Shown piece by piece: positions 12,281-23,474 of a stretch of 64,000 nt of DNA; position 1 is the first letter of the stretch, and the number at the start of each line of letters is the position of its first letter. The position numbers were made by a program, and so were the translations under genes. Below the pieces are notes generated by a model that ran no database searches, was not told the origin of the DNA, and saw only the letters and a list, made by a program, of their open reading frames with translations. The stretch is from Rhinopithecus roxellana (Eukaryota; Chordata; Mammalia; Primates; Cercopithecidae): assembly GCF_007565055.1 (NCBI RefSeq), contig NC_044555.1, positions 37,208,611 through 37,272,610 on the forward strand. Direction: 5' to 3'.

Positions 12281-12584
12281 GGAGTTTTTTCGTGTTTTGT
12301 TTGTTTGTTTTGTTTTGTTTTGTTTGACAGAGTTTCACTCTGTCACTCAGGTTAGAGTGCAGCCTTGACCTCCCAGGCTTAATTAATCCTTCCACCTCAG
12401 CCTCCTGAGTAGCTGAGACTACAGGCATGCATCACCACACCCTGCTAATTTTTTATTTCTTATGTAGAGCTGAGGTTTCACTATGTTGCCCAAGCTGGGC
12501 TTGAATTCCTGGGATCAAGTAATCCTCCCTCCTCGACCTTCCAAAGTGGTGGGATTACAGGTGTGAGCCATCACCCCAACTAGT
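12281..12584 (-). mobile_element. Old Alu (AluJ-like), antisense
   Basis: The tail is now (GTTTT)n/(GTTT)n at about 12295-12327. Target-site duplications are ATTTATATAGTT (12269-12280) and ATTTACATAGTT (12585-12596). A deletion removes part of the right arm after TAGAGTGCAG. Confidence 0.9.
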
Positions 12585-12610
12585 ATTTACATAGTTTAAA
12601 GGACTATTGT

Positions 12611-12870
12611 CAGCTGGGTGTGGTGGCTCATGTTTGTAATCCCACCACTTTAGGAGGCCGAGGTGGGTGGATTGCTTGAGCTCTGGAGTTCGAGACTAGC
12701 TTGGGCAATATGGAGAAATCCTGTCTCTACAAAAAATACAAAAACTAGCCGGATGTTTTGGCACAAGCCTGTAGTCTCAGCTACTTGGGAGGCTGAAGTC
12801 AGAGGATCACTTGAGCCTAGTAGGCGGAGGTTACAGTAAGCCAACACTACGCCACTGCACTCCAGAAAAA
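12611..12870 (+). mobile_element. Alu with shortened 3' end
   Basis: The element begins at CAGCTGGGTGTGGTGGCTCA and ends abruptly at GCACTCCAG plus five A, missing the usual last 25-30 bp of the right arm. Possible duplications GGACTATTGT (12601-12610) and GGATTCTTGT (12871-12880) suggest that it inserted in this form. Confidence 0.88.
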
Positions 12871-12880
12871 GGATTCTTGT

Positions 12881-13940
12881 GCACTCTAAATTTGTTGGCA
12901 AAGTGACACAGTTAACCTTTATGCCACAGATTGAAATACTTCTTATATCAGCAAGACTATCTTGTTTTCTTTCTTAGTAATAATAATTCCAGTCAGGACT
13001 CATAGAACATGTACTTACACATTTTCTATTACACAATGAATAATTTCCTCTAAAAATACATTTATACTGTTGATCAATCACAGTGACATCATACTTTCCA
13101 AATTTTGCTAATTGCCTCAGTTTTAGAAAAAGAAGAAAATTCATGGCCAGCAATTATGGTAAGAAGCTATAAAATAACAAAATACACAACAAGATCTTTC
13201 CAGTAGTTTAACTAGATGGCCAAAGTAATCTACCATTGAAAGGTAAAGAAACATCGCTAACTATATTCTATGACTTTGTTCTGTATTCACTCTAAAACAA
13301 CATGGAAAATTACTGGTTAGAGAGACAAATAACACAGATAAGAGGCAAAATCTGGCACATAAATTTTGATTTTGACTCTTCCAAGAGTCACACAATTCCC
13401 TGAAATTAAATATCATTAAGATACTTGCCTATAGAATAGACACACAAAAAATTACTAAAATAAATCTTATTATGTGGCTGTTTTCAATTGAAACAAGAGA
13501 AAATATTTTTGCTAATAATTCTACGGTATGATATAGCCCCTAGTTTGCTTATTTTTTGCACTAGACTCAAACTGTTCATCTGCAGTGTCTTTCAATGTCT
13601 ATTTTTAAAGTTCTTAAGAGAAGATTCCCTGTCAGCAATACAACTTCCAGTTTTATAGCTTTTAGATAATCTTTTTAAAATATACTTTAAAGATTAATAT
13701 AGCACTTCATATTGAGTGAGGAAAAGGAAGCAAAAATTAGCAAGTAAAATTATAGAATATAACTGAGGATAGTATGTTTTAGCAAAGAAATGCAGGTGCA
13801 GGTTTAAATTACAGGAAAGTATTAAATCTAATGTTCATAATAAGGAGAGTTGCCAGCATGATAAAGAATAGAATCATCAGTTTACAGCTATTGGTGATAT
13901 TTCCTATTATCATTCAGCAAACGAATTGCCTTTTTGCCTA
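12881..13940. other. Unique non-coding DNA
   Basis: No repeat or gene is recognised in this AT-rich stretch. Confidence 0.55.
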
Positions 13941-13949
13941 GATGAATTT

Positions 13950-14239
13950 ATTTTTCTAAGTGATGGGGACTCTGTCCACCAGGCTGGAATGGAGTGTCAT
14001 CATCATAGCTCACTGCAGCCTCAAAATCTTGGACTCAAATGATCCTCCTGCCTCATCCTCCTGGGTAGCCAGGTCTACAAGCACACGCCACTATGCCCAG
14101 CTAATTTTTAAAATTTTTGTAGAAACAATGTCTTCCTCGGTTGACTGGGTTGGTCTCCAACTACTGGACTCAAGCAATTCTCCTGCCTTGGCTTCCTAAA
14201 CTTTTGAGATGACAGGTGTGAGTCATCACATCTGGCTTG
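13950..14239 (-). mobile_element. Old Alu (AluJ-like), antisense, tail nearly lost
   Basis: A strongly diverged Alu with only a short T-rich remnant of the tail (ATTTTTCT). Short duplications GATGAATTT (13941-13949) and GATGAATTC (14240-14248) flank it. Confidence 0.88.
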
Positions 14240-14248
14240 GATGAATTC

Positions 14249-15045
14249 CTTGTAACAGACATGTTACAGGAATTTCATGAAAACTATCCCCTCCTATGGC
14301 AGATTCATTTATAACAGGAAGTACTAGAAATGCAAAAGTGCAAACAATGATTTTTCATTAGCTGGAGAGTCATCCTTAAGCATTTAAATATAATATAGAC
14401 ACATTATGAAAGCAATTACGGTGCACATAGCTACTGAAATCTGAACATGGACCAGTTTTAAATTGCTTTAAAATCAATAACATATATCACTGGTCATAAT
14501 TATCAAACATCAGAAGTAGCGTAGGGTTGTATATAATTATGGTTACAGTCATGGCATTTTACAACAAAGCCAACGACCTCTGGAAGTGAATCTCTTTCAC
14601 TTGCAGTACCTAATTCTATTTAAGTGGTGACTTATGTATGTAATAGAGCAAAGAAACAAAGATAGGTTTTGTGATGACAAATACCCTGTACAGACAACAA
14701 AATCTCATAGGCAAGATGGCCTGATAATACATTAAGAGTTTTGCAGAGACTGCTTTGAGTGAGTCCACGTCCTTTGTCAATAAAATGGAAAACTGTATTG
14801 TGATCTAAACTTTCACCTTTCAAAATAAACAAGGAGACTGCTGATTATCAGAGCATCTTTAAATTAGAAAACTTTAGCATTGAGGCTGGAATAAGACTCT
14901 CTTGGTGTTCAATATATGCCAAGAATGATCTTTTTAAATTCTATTTATGATATCTTAAAATTATTACTTTATTTGTATCCAATCAATGAGTCAATTACTC
15001 TTAATCCTATAATACCATCATGAAAATAATTTGTCAAGCAGCATA
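14249..15045. other. Unique non-coding DNA
   Basis: No recognised repeat or gene. Confidence 0.55.
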
Positions 15046-15050
15046 CTATA

Positions 15051-15424
15051 TGTATTAGTCCGTTTTCACACTGCTGATAAAGACATATCTGAGACTGGGC
15101 AATTTACAAAATAAAGAGGTTTATTGCACTAACAGTTCCATATGACTGGAGAGCTCTCACAATCATGGCAGAAGGTAAAAGGTAAGGAGGAGCAAGTCAC
15201 ATCTTACATGGATGGTGGCAGGCAAAAAACAGAGCTCGTACAGGGAAACTCCCATTTTAAACCATCAGGTCTCCTGAGACTCATTCACTATCACAAAAAC
15301 AGTGCAGGAAAGACCTGCCCCCATAAGTCAATCAACTTCCTTCATGTTCCTCCCATGACATGTGGGAATTCTGGGATTTACAATTCAAGATGAGATTTGG
15401 GTATGGACACAGCCAAATCATATC
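15051..15424 (-). mobile_element. Solo MaLR LTR (MST/THE1 group), antisense
   Basis: On the minus strand it runs from TGATATGATTTGGCTGTGTC to GGACTAATACA, a complete TG...CA LTR of about 374 bp. Internal blocks typical of MST/THE1 LTRs include CACATGTCATGGGAGGAACA and CATGTAAGATGTGACTTGCT. The 5-bp flanks CTATA (15046-15050) and CTATT (15425-15429) fit an ERVL-type duplication. No internal sequence is present, so it is a solo LTR left by recombination. A 12-A run follows at about 15448. Confidence 0.93.
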
Positions 15425-15429
15425 ACTAT

Positions 15430-16234
15430 TCTTGCATCAGAATTACAAAAAAAAAAAAGACCCTTAAAAAATGACACTCTTTAACTCCAGGATTCTTTAC
15501 AGTTACATGTGTTAGTATTTATTTTAAGCAATAGCCTTAGTTTTAAATTTTATTCACATTTTCTCTGCTTGTCTATGTATGTGCACACTTTACTTCAAAC
15601 CTTGCCTTCAAGAACGTTCATAAATACATGTTATTCCTGGAATACCTCAGATCATTTCTGGTGAAACAATATACAACAAAATAGAATTACTTCTCATTAG
15701 AAGTCAATCCGAGAAAAAATACTTATCTTAGGGTTTTCACAACATTGATTGTTTTTTAGATGGTGGTATATTCCTCCTTAACAATTTTCTACTTCACCCT
15801 CTTTATATGAGCAAACCTGTAGTTGTCCAATATCTGACTCAATAATAAAGTCCTTCTGTTTAGCAAAACAAAATAAAAAGCAACAAAAAATAACAAAAGA
15901 GGAATCAGCTCATTATTGGTATAGTTCAGTAAGAAGAAGCCCATGTCATAAATGTTACTTCTAACTTTGAGCAAGATGGAGATATCATTGCAGCTTACTT
16001 GGAAACCAGATGATCATTCAAATTAAAAAGTATTTTCCCTATAAATGTCAGTTAAATTTGAAAAACAATAATTCGTGATGGCAACATAATTCAGTAATTA
16101 AAATTTAATCTCTGCATCAAGATGAGTCATTTATGTTTGCAAAGTACAGTCTCTTTAGATTATTTCACTTTTTAACTGTAAAATGACTAAAACTTTGTAT
16201 TATTTTGAAGTTGTAAAATATGAAAACCAATTCC
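15430..16234. other. Unique non-coding DNA
   Basis: No recognised repeat or gene up to the L1 start. Confidence 0.55.
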
Positions 16235-16599
16235 TGGAGCAGAGAGAGAAGATGTTGGATAGGAGGCAGGGCTAGCTTGCAGTTCCAGCTCAGACAGACA
16301 GAGCAGTGTGTGGAGACCTGTATCGTGAACCTTTGCTCCAGAACTCCTGCAGGAATATACCAAGAAAGCCAAGAGAATCCACAGACCCTCCGAAGGAAGG
16401 GGATTGCTCCTGCAGGATCCAGGAGACAGCCCAAATACTGTGAGTACCCAAGCCCTGACAGTGGGAAAGGGGGATTGACTAGATCCAGAAGAGAAATAAC
16501 AATTATTAGGGTTCCGCTGTCAGGAAATCACATCCTTAGGAAAAGAGGCAGAGTACTACATCAAGAGAACACCCCCCAGGGCAAAAGAATCCAAACAGC

Positions 16600-16899
16600 G
16601 GCCGGGCGCGGTGGCTCAAGCCTGTAATCCCAGCACTTTGGGAGGCCGAGACGGGCGGATCACGAGGTCAGGAGATCGAGACCATCCTGGCTAACACGGT
16701 GAAACCCCGTCTCTACTAAAAATACAAAAACTAGCCGGGCGAGGTGGCGGGCGCCTGTAGTCCCAGCTACTCGGGAGGCTGAGGCAGGAGAATGGCGTAA
16801 ACCCGGGAGGCGGAGCTTGCAGTGAGCTGAGATCTGGCCACTGCACTCCAGTCCGGGCGACAGAGCGAGACTCCGCCTCAAAAAAAAAAAAAAAAAAAA
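16600..16899 (+). mobile_element. Young AluYR-type Alu inside L1
   Basis: It carries the full AluYR-type variant set and a pure A tail (about 16880-16899). Perfect 17-bp target duplications AAAAGAATCCAAACAGC lie at 16583-16599 and 16900-16916. The right-hand copy is also the left duplication of the next Alu. Confidence 0.96.
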
Positions 16900-16918
16900 A
16901 AAAGAATCCAAACAGCAA

Positions 16919-17217
16919 TGTCCAGGAGCGGTGACTCACGCCTATAATCCCAGCAGTTTGGGAGGCCGAGGCAGGCAGATCACCTGAGTCAGGAGTTCGA
17001 GACCAGCCTGGCCAATATAGTGAAACTCCATCTCTACTAAAAATACAAAAATTAGCCAGACATGGTGGTGCACACCTGTAATCCCAGCTACTCAAGAGGC
17101 TGAGACAGGAGGATCACTTGAACCCAGGAGGCGGAGGTTGCAGTAAGCCGAGATTGCACCACTGCACTCCAGCATGGGTGACAGAGCAGGACTCCATTTC
17201 AAAAAAAAAAAAAAAAA
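16919..17217 (+). mobile_element. AluS at the same L1 target site
   Basis: An older Alu follows the AluYR-type copy with no spacer beyond the target sequence. A third copy of the target (AAATCTAAACAGCAAC, 17218-17233) lies at its right end. The AluS inserted first, and the AluYR-type copy later used the same A-rich target. Confidence 0.93.
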
Positions 17218-17304
17218 AAATCTAAACAGCAACCTTGATCCCAGATCTTCCCTCTGATACAGCCCACCCAAATGAGAAGGAACCAGAAAAATAATTCTCA
17301 TAAT
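17218..17304 (+). other. L1 5' UTR end, before ORF1
   Basis: This segment resumes L1 after the Alu pair (CTCATAATATGACAAAACAAG) and leads to the presumed ORF1 start ATG at 17305. Confidence 0.6.
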
Positions 17305-17317
17305 ATGACAAAACAAG

Positions 17318-17555
17318 ATTTTTTTTTTTTTTTTTTTTTTTGAGACGGAGTCTCGCTCTGTCGCCCGGGCTGGAGTGCAGTGGCCGGATCTCAGCTCACT
17401 GCAAGCTCCGCCTCCCGGGTAGTTTTTTGTATTTTTTAGTAGAGACGGGGTTTCACCGTGTTAGCCAGGATGATCTCGATCTCCTGACCTCGTGATCCGC
17501 CCGTCTCGGCCTCCCAAAGTGCTGGGATTACAGGCTTGAGCCACCGCACCCGGCC
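17318..17555 (-). mobile_element. Young AluYR-type Alu with internal deletion, antisense
   Basis: It carries poly-T at 17319-17340 and the AluYR-type body, but about 75 bp are missing. CCTCCCGGG (about 17411-17419) is joined directly to TAGTTTTTTG, dropping the stretch that normally includes the CATTCTCCTGCCTCAGCC block. Duplications CAAAACAAG (17309-17317 and 17556-17564) show it inserted once, within ORF1 codons 4-5. Confidence 0.93.
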
Positions 17556-17575
17556 CAAAACAAGGTTTTTTAATA

Positions 17576-17588
17576 CCCCCCCCCCCCC
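17576..17588 (+). repeat. Run of 13 C in L1 ORF1
   Basis: A pure C13 tract occupies a part of ORF1 that encodes a short proline run in this lineage. It is prone to length change and sequencing error. Confidence 0.85.
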
Positions 17589-17951
17589 GCCAAATCACAC
17601 TAGCTCACCAGCAATAAACACAAACCAAGAAGAAATCTCTGATATACCTGTACAAGAATTCAGAAGGCTGATTACTAAGCTAATCAAGGAGGCACCAGAG
17701 AAAGGTGAAGTCCAACTTAATGAAATCAAATAAATGATACAAGATATCAGGGAAGAAATCTTCAGTTAAATAGATAGCATAAATTAAAAACAATGACAAC
17801 TTTAGGAAATAAAGGGCACATTCAAAGAAATACAAAATGTACTGCAAAGTCTCAGCAATAGAATCAAACAAGCAGAAGAAAGAACTTCAGAACTCGAAGA
17901 CAAGGTTTTCTAATTAACTCAATCCAACAAAGACAAAAAGAAAGAATTTTT

Positions 17952-17978
17952 TTTTTTTTTTGTCTGCGCCCGGACAAG
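17952..17978 (-). mobile_element. Tiny retroposed insert with target-site duplication
   Basis: About ten T followed by GTCTGCGCCCGGACAAG is flanked by perfect 13-bp duplications AGAAAGAATTTTT (17939-17951 and 17979-17991). Poly-T plus a direct duplication is the signature of L1-driven target-primed reverse transcription. The non-tail part is only about 16 bp. It may be the extreme 3' end of an Alu with internal loss, but the source cannot be settled by eye. Confidence 0.75.
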
Positions 17979-18597
17979 AGAAAGAATTTTTAAAAAATGA
18001 ACAAAGCCTCCAAGAAGTTTAGGATTATGATAAATGACCAAACCTAAGAATAATTGGCATTCCTGAGGAAGAAGAGAAATCTAAAAGTTTGGAAAACATA
18101 TTTGGGGGACTAATTGAGGAAAACTTCCCCAGCCTTGTTAGAGACCTAGACATTCAAATACAAAAAAGCTCAAAGAACACCTGAGAAATTCATTGCAAAA
18201 ATATCATTGTCTAGGCACATTGTTATCATGTTACCTAAAGTCAAGATGAAGGAAAGAATCTTAAGAGCTGTGAAGAAAAAACACCAGGTCACCTAAAAAA
18301 AGCAAACATATCAGATTAACAGCAGATTTATCAGCAGAAACCCTCCAAGCTAGAAGGGATTGGGGCCCTATCTTCAACTTCCTTTAACAAAATAATTATC
18401 AGCCAAAAGTTTTGTATCCAGCAAAATTAAGCTTCATAAATGAAGAAAAGATACAGTCTTTTTCAGACAAACAAATGCTGAGAGAATTTGCCACTACCAA
18501 GCCAGCACTACAAGAACTGCTAAAAGGAGCTCTCAGTTTTGAAACAAATCCTGGAAACACATTAAAACAGAACCTCTTTAAAGAACAAATCTCACAG

Positions 18598-19280
18598 AGT
18601 GGGAGAAAATCTTCACAATCTATGCATGCAAAAAAAGGACAAACATCCAGAATCTACAACGAATTTGAACAAATTAGCCAGAAAAAAAAATCAACAATCT
18701 CATCAAAAAGTGGGCTAAGGACATGAATAGACACGTCTCAACAGAAGATATACAAATGGCCAACAAGCATATAAGAAACTGATCAACAGCACTAATGATC
18801 AAGGAAATCCAAATGAAAACCACAATGTGATACCACCTTACTCCCACAAGCATGGCCATAATCAAAAAATCAAAAAATAATACATGTTGCCATGGATACA
18901 GTGAAAAGGGAACACTTCTACACTGTTGGTGGAAATGTAAACTAGTACAACAATTATGAAAAACAGTGTGGAGATTCCTTAAAGAACTAAAAGTAGAACT
19001 ACCATTTGATCCAATACTCCCACTACTGGACTGGGTATCTATCCAGAGGAAAAGAAGTCATTATCCAAAAAAAAAAAAAAAACCTGCACACACATGTTTA
19101 TAGCAGCAAAATTTGCAATTGCAAACATATGGAACCAGCCCAAATGCCCATCACTCAAAGAGTGGATAAAGAAACTGTGGTATATATTTGATGGGATACT
19201 ACTCAGTCATAAAAATGAATGAATTAATGGCATTTGCAGCAACCTGGATGGGATTGGAGACTATGATTCTAAGTGAAGTA
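18598..19280 (+). pseudogene. L1 ORF2 C-terminal remnant
   Basis: Blocks in order are AGTGGGAGAAAATCTTCACA, CCAGAATCTACAACGAATTT, ATCAAAAAGTGGGCTAAGGA, ACACTTCTACACTGTTGGTG and GTGGTATATATTTGATGGGA, all from the last quarter of L1 ORF2. The endonuclease and reverse-transcriptase domains are absent. Stops interrupt the frame, and an A16 run (about 19067-19082) breaks it further. Confidence 0.85.
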
Positions 19281-19537
19281 ACTCAGGAATGGAAAACCAA
19301 ATATCCTATGTTCTCACTCATACACAGGAGCTAAGCTATGAGAATGCAGAGGCATAAGAATAATGCAACGGACTTTGGGGACTCGGGGGAAAGGGTGAGA
19401 AGGGGGTGAGAAATAAAAGGCAACACATTGGCTTAAATGTATGCTGCTTGGGTGATTTGTGCACAAAAATCTAAGAAATCACCACAAAAGAACCTACTCA
19501 TGTAACCAAATACCACCTGTTCCCCAATAACCTATGG

Positions 19538-19573
<36 letters not shown>

Positions 19574-20067
19574 TGGCCAGCAGAGCCAACCAACTATAGA
19601 CCAAAACAAACAAACGAATAAAACCATTCCTGCTAAATAAAATGTATGAAAGGCCATTGTTTTGGACTGAGCTCTTGCACTATGGCCCAGTAGAGCAAAC
19701 CAAAATGGAGTTACTCATGGTAAGTGCCTTATAATCAAACTGAAACATTAAGGAAGCAGGTAAACCCCCAAATAGATTTTTGTTTTTTTTTAAACAGGAG
19801 ATTCATAACAACCAATTGAAGAGGGCCCAGTAAACCTGAGCCAGCAAAACAGGAAGTCCTCTCAGCTTTAACCCTTACAAAAAAAAAAAAAAATGAGGTG
19901 ACCTGACGTCACTCCACATTTCAATCTATTTCCCATTTGCACTTTAAAAAAACAACTGCTCAGCACTCATTCTATTTTATAGAATGAGATTTTGCCTGAT
20001 TCTAGAATCACTAATAAAAGCCAATTATGTCTTTAAACTAAATTCATTGTAATTTTGTTTTTTGACA
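19574..20067 (+). mobile_element. Probable LTR, family not identified
   Basis: Directly after the L1 A tail comes about 490 bp with LTR-like composition: a start TGGCCAGCAGAGCC, a possible TATA-like TTTAAAAAAAC (about 19944), a polyadenylation signal AATAAA (about 20013), and an end near TTGACA. I find no clear target duplication or partner LTR. It could be another kind of old repeat. Confidence 0.45.
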
Positions 20068-20069
20068 CT

Positions 20070-20774
20070 CTTAAATTGCCTTTTTCTTTTTTTATCCCAA
20101 TGAGGTTAAGTTTACCACCAATTACCTTTTTATTTGTTCTAGAAAATTTCCCTTTACACTGTAAAACATACAGACACTTGTGTTGTTTATTCTTTTGAGT
20201 ATCATAATCCTTTCTCAGGAGTTTTGTAATACTAAACTATACTGGCTGTTACTCAGACTATGAAATCATTAAAAAGTGATAATATGTTTTTAAAATGATA
20301 ATTTAATGAGTTTACACTATACAAAGAATTCATAGATGTGATTCTTCTTCACTATGTAGAATTTTTAAAATATTAAATACATGTTGAATCTTTTGCAGTG
20401 GGTCACATGAGAAAGAACACAGCAAACCTCCTACACCCACATCTGAAAATACAGCAGACTGAGAGATTCTACCTACATGTGAATCCGTTAACTAGGACTT
20501 CCAAACTTTATTTATTTCTCATTATTATTTCATATGTTCTTCTATAATATTTAGCTTATTTTCCTGCTAAAGCTTCTGTACTTTTTATATTAGAAGAGCA
20601 AGAATTTAATTATTAGCATGACAATTTGATAGTAGCTACAAAATTCATGACATATTAAGATATTTTTGTAACATGTACTTATTTTTGTGCTTAAATCTTA
20701 GAGTCACTCAGTACAGAACAATGCAGACAAATAAAGCAAGTGTAGCTCGCTAAATATAAAAATTATCTATTTTA
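20070..20774. other. Unique non-coding DNA
   Basis: No recognised repeat or gene. Confidence 0.55.
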
Positions 20775-21073
20775 GGCCGGGCCCAGTGGCTCACGCCTGT
20801 AATGCCAGCACTTTGGGAGGCCGAGGTAGGTAGATCACGAGGTCAGGAGATTGAGACCATCCTGGCCAGCAAGGTGAAACCCTGTCTCTACTAAAAATAC
20901 AAAAATTAGCTGGGCATGGCAGCGCGTGCCTGTAACCCCAGCTACTCGGTAGGCTGAGGTAGGAGAATCGCTTGAACCTGGAGGTGGAGGTTTGCAGTGA
21001 GCCGAGATCCCGCCACTGAACTCCAGCCTGGCGACAGAGTGAGACTCAGTCTCAAAAAAAAAAAAAAAAAAAA
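20775..21073 (+). mobile_element. Alu (AluY/S-like), full length
   Basis: It starts at GGCCGGGCCCAGTGGCTCA and ends in about 20 A. The body is complete with scattered substitutions. Confidence 0.93.
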
Positions 21074-22013
21074 GAAAACAGCTAAATTCATACTTAGCCT
21101 GCTCATTTATGGCTCATAGTTTAAAAAATTTTCACAGCCATTAATTTTTGGCGTTTTTCTACCAGTAATAACTATCTTTTTGTTGTTGCTTGTTGCTAAT
21201 GGTGCTTTTATCTTCCTTTGTTATTATTTGTTTTCATCAAAGATATTACAGAAACTTGCAAAAAACAGCTTAACAGACAAGAGCACTTGGTTTTTATCAT
21301 AACTTCTGCTACATCTGTTGTTTCCTTAGAATTAGCATTGGCATTAAAATATATAGCCTTTACCAAAACTCTAAATTTCCTTGATGATAGAATTCTTGTT
21401 GCTCTTGCCATGTTCACCATCCCAATGAATGCCTGTTCCTTCTTCACCTACCAGATGTAGTTAATGAGAGAAATCCTTTAAATAATAAAAATGACGTACA
21501 ATTTTGAAAGATTAGTAACATATAGGCAACATAAAAAAGTCTCCATTTGCTAAGTAAAATAATCATCTACAGGAGAAATATCTGAAATCACTTCACATTT
21601 CAATAAACACCTAATTGTGCTTAAACTCACTACTGCATTACTTAGTTTGTCAGTTTGATAAAAAGTAAACCACAATAAATCACTGACAAGCAATTAACTA
21701 TTATTTCTAGGCTAAGTACAAAACTCAGTGCAACTCTGTTTTATAGGATTGTCTTCTGTGTGTGTTTCTGTGTATCTATTTATTTATTTATGTATATGTA
21801 ATATAAGATGACATTGCAATCTGTAATAGGATTGGCATTTTATTCCTATTAGATTTGTTCCATAAAAATGAAAGCTAAAATTTCAGACAAAGGAACTATA
21901 CAGATGCATCCTCCTGTAGGTTGTCAGATTTTGTCATATATGTCTTAATGTGCTAAATATACCCTCTTGTTTTCAAAAAAAATTAAGTGTCATCAGTAGT
22001 TAGTATCAAAAGA
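21074..22013. other. Unique non-coding DNA
   Basis: Overlapping open frames of about 80 codons on opposite strands (21208-21460) lack a recognisable family and are probably chance. A short TTTA patch lies near 21778. Confidence 0.5.
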
Positions 22014-22312
22014 GGCCAGGTGCGGTGGCTTATGCCTATAATCTCAGCACTTTGGGAGGCCAAGGCAGGCGGATCACCCGAGGTCAAGAGTTCAAAACCA
22101 GCCTGATCAACATGGCAAAACCCCATCTCTACCAAAAATACAAAAAGTAGCCAGGTGCCTGTAATATCAGCTACTTGGGAGGCTGAGGCAGGAGAAGCGC
22201 TTGAACCCAGAAGGCGGAGGTTGCACTGAGCCGAGATCACGCCACTGCACTCCAGCCTGGGCGACAGAGCTAGATTCTGTCTCAAAAAATAAAAATAAAT
22301 AAATAAAATAAT
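22014..22312 (+). mobile_element. Alu (AluS-like)
   Basis: It starts at GGCCAGGTGCGGTGGC. The start of the right arm lacks about 12 bp (GTAGCCAGGTGCCTGTAAT). The tail is (AAAT)n and runs into AT-rich DNA. Confidence 0.92.
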
Positions 22313-22315
22313 TAA

Positions 22316-23470
22316 ATTTTTAAATTAAATTACAATTTTAAATTTTTAATACTTTAGTTTTTTGCTAATGAAGAAAGCTTCATCATTCTGAAGTGAGCTT
22401 CACAGGATTATTCCATCAGTATTTTGTGAACGCATATATGCATAAACATAAAAATATTCATCTATTTTAAATAAACAAAGACTCTCGAAACGAAAGTTTA
22501 AAGTGCAATTCTAAAGTACATTGTCTTAATGATCTTCTTTTCACCATATGAACAATTTTAGTGCTCCAAGTTGTCAAGAAGTGTTCATGAAGTGTAACTG
22601 AAGCTATACAAGAAAATATACATTTGATTTAATGTATTTTTTTTAATTTGGGGAAAAAGTGTACTACTTTGCATTATAATTGAAAAGTACATAAATTATA
22701 TTGACTGGACTATCTGACTACTATTAAAGAATAAACCAAAACAAAGTAAGATTTCATTCAGTTATTGGCATAAAATGATTTTGTTTTCTGATTTCAGTAT
22801 TGGATGGAACTACTCAAATATAAATATGCATACATTGATGTTTGGCAAGGCACTTGCACACAATGAAGTCTTCTTAATCGCCAGCACAATTTCTTTTTTT
22901 ACTCTTTTTATGTATATTCTGTTTCCTTGGCAGGTCTACACAATCAACACATCTGTTAGTATGGCAGAATGCCCATCCAAAAATTGGAATGCTGAAGTCA
23001 AAAGATATAAGTGCCAAACATAGGTATGGTTTTAGAGCACATCTACACAAATATACTGTTTTCCTCACCTATATGGTTTTCTTATTTCTTCCTCTAGTTA
23101 TTAGAGTGTCTTAGCCTTAATTGTTTTGACATTTGTGTCCTACAATTTTAGATCTATAATGTTTAAAATTACATAGTTTTAGCCATATTTAAACTCAGGT
23201 TTACAGAGAAATAGTTACATGGAAATTAAATGAATTAATAAAATAATTGTGATTTAATATGTAAATGAACTCAAAACTTTGTTCATAATGATGAAAAAAT
23301 TTATTCAGTCATATCTACAAACATGATGAAATAAAATATATGTAACAATAATAATAAAGTGAAGTTTTTTTGTTTATCTCTGAAAAAGAACCATAGAATT
23401 AAGATAGATTATAGATAATTTTAATTTTAAAAATAAATTATATTAGAAAATAAATATAATATGCCATATT
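22316..23470. other. Unique AT-rich non-coding DNA
   Basis: The 82-codon open frame at 22775-23023 has no family match that I recognise, and its surroundings show no splice or promoter context. Confidence 0.5.
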
Positions 23471-23474
23471 AACA

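Larger units (their letters stand above)
17305..18590 (+). pseudogene. Decayed L1 ORF1 (ORF1p, RNA-binding protein)
   Basis: ORF1p is the trimeric RNA chaperone of the L1 particle. The ATG at 17305 starts M-T-K-Q; an antisense Alu interrupts at codon 4-5, and the frame resumes at 17561. Recognisable blocks are NQEEISDIPVQEFRRLI (about 17623-17670), the RRM-like LRIIGIPEEEEKSKS (about 18042-18090), and the C-terminal YPAKLSFINEEKIQSF to KPALQELLKGAL (18415-18534). In-frame stops and frameshifts are frequent, and a 13-C run and a micro-insert add further breaks. It is not functional. Confidence 0.82.
16235..19569 (+). mobile_element. L1 (L1PB-like) lacking most of ORF2
   Basis: A single L1 read in order: 5' UTR-type sequence (about 16235-17304), a decayed ORF1 (17305-18590), a junction at 18595-18597, the C-terminal part of ORF2 (18598-about 19280), a 3' UTR and a 27-A tail (19543-19569). 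The endonuclease and reverse-transcriptase regions (about 3 kb in a full L1) are absent. The 3' UTR resembles L1PB (GGACTTTGGGGACTCGGGGG, then AAATCACCACAAAAGAACCT). Three Alus and one micro-insert interrupt the element. The junction carries a CAG that is expected in both parental sequences. Confidence 0.88.

Noticed and set aside
14740..14830. Possible MIR match (AATAAAATGGAAAACTG)
   Set aside because: Only one short block resembles the consensus and the neighbouring blocks do not follow.
16220..16627. 135-codon plus-strand frame
   Set aside because: It lies in the L1 5' UTR and runs into an Alu; not a known L1 protein.
18412..18726. 104-codon frame starting MYPAKLSF
   Set aside because: As an independent gene: it is the L1 ORF1 C-terminus read past its normal end into the deletion junction.
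21208..21460. Overlapping ~80-codon frames on both strands
   Set aside because: No domain, no splice context, and symmetric openness on both strands suggests chance.
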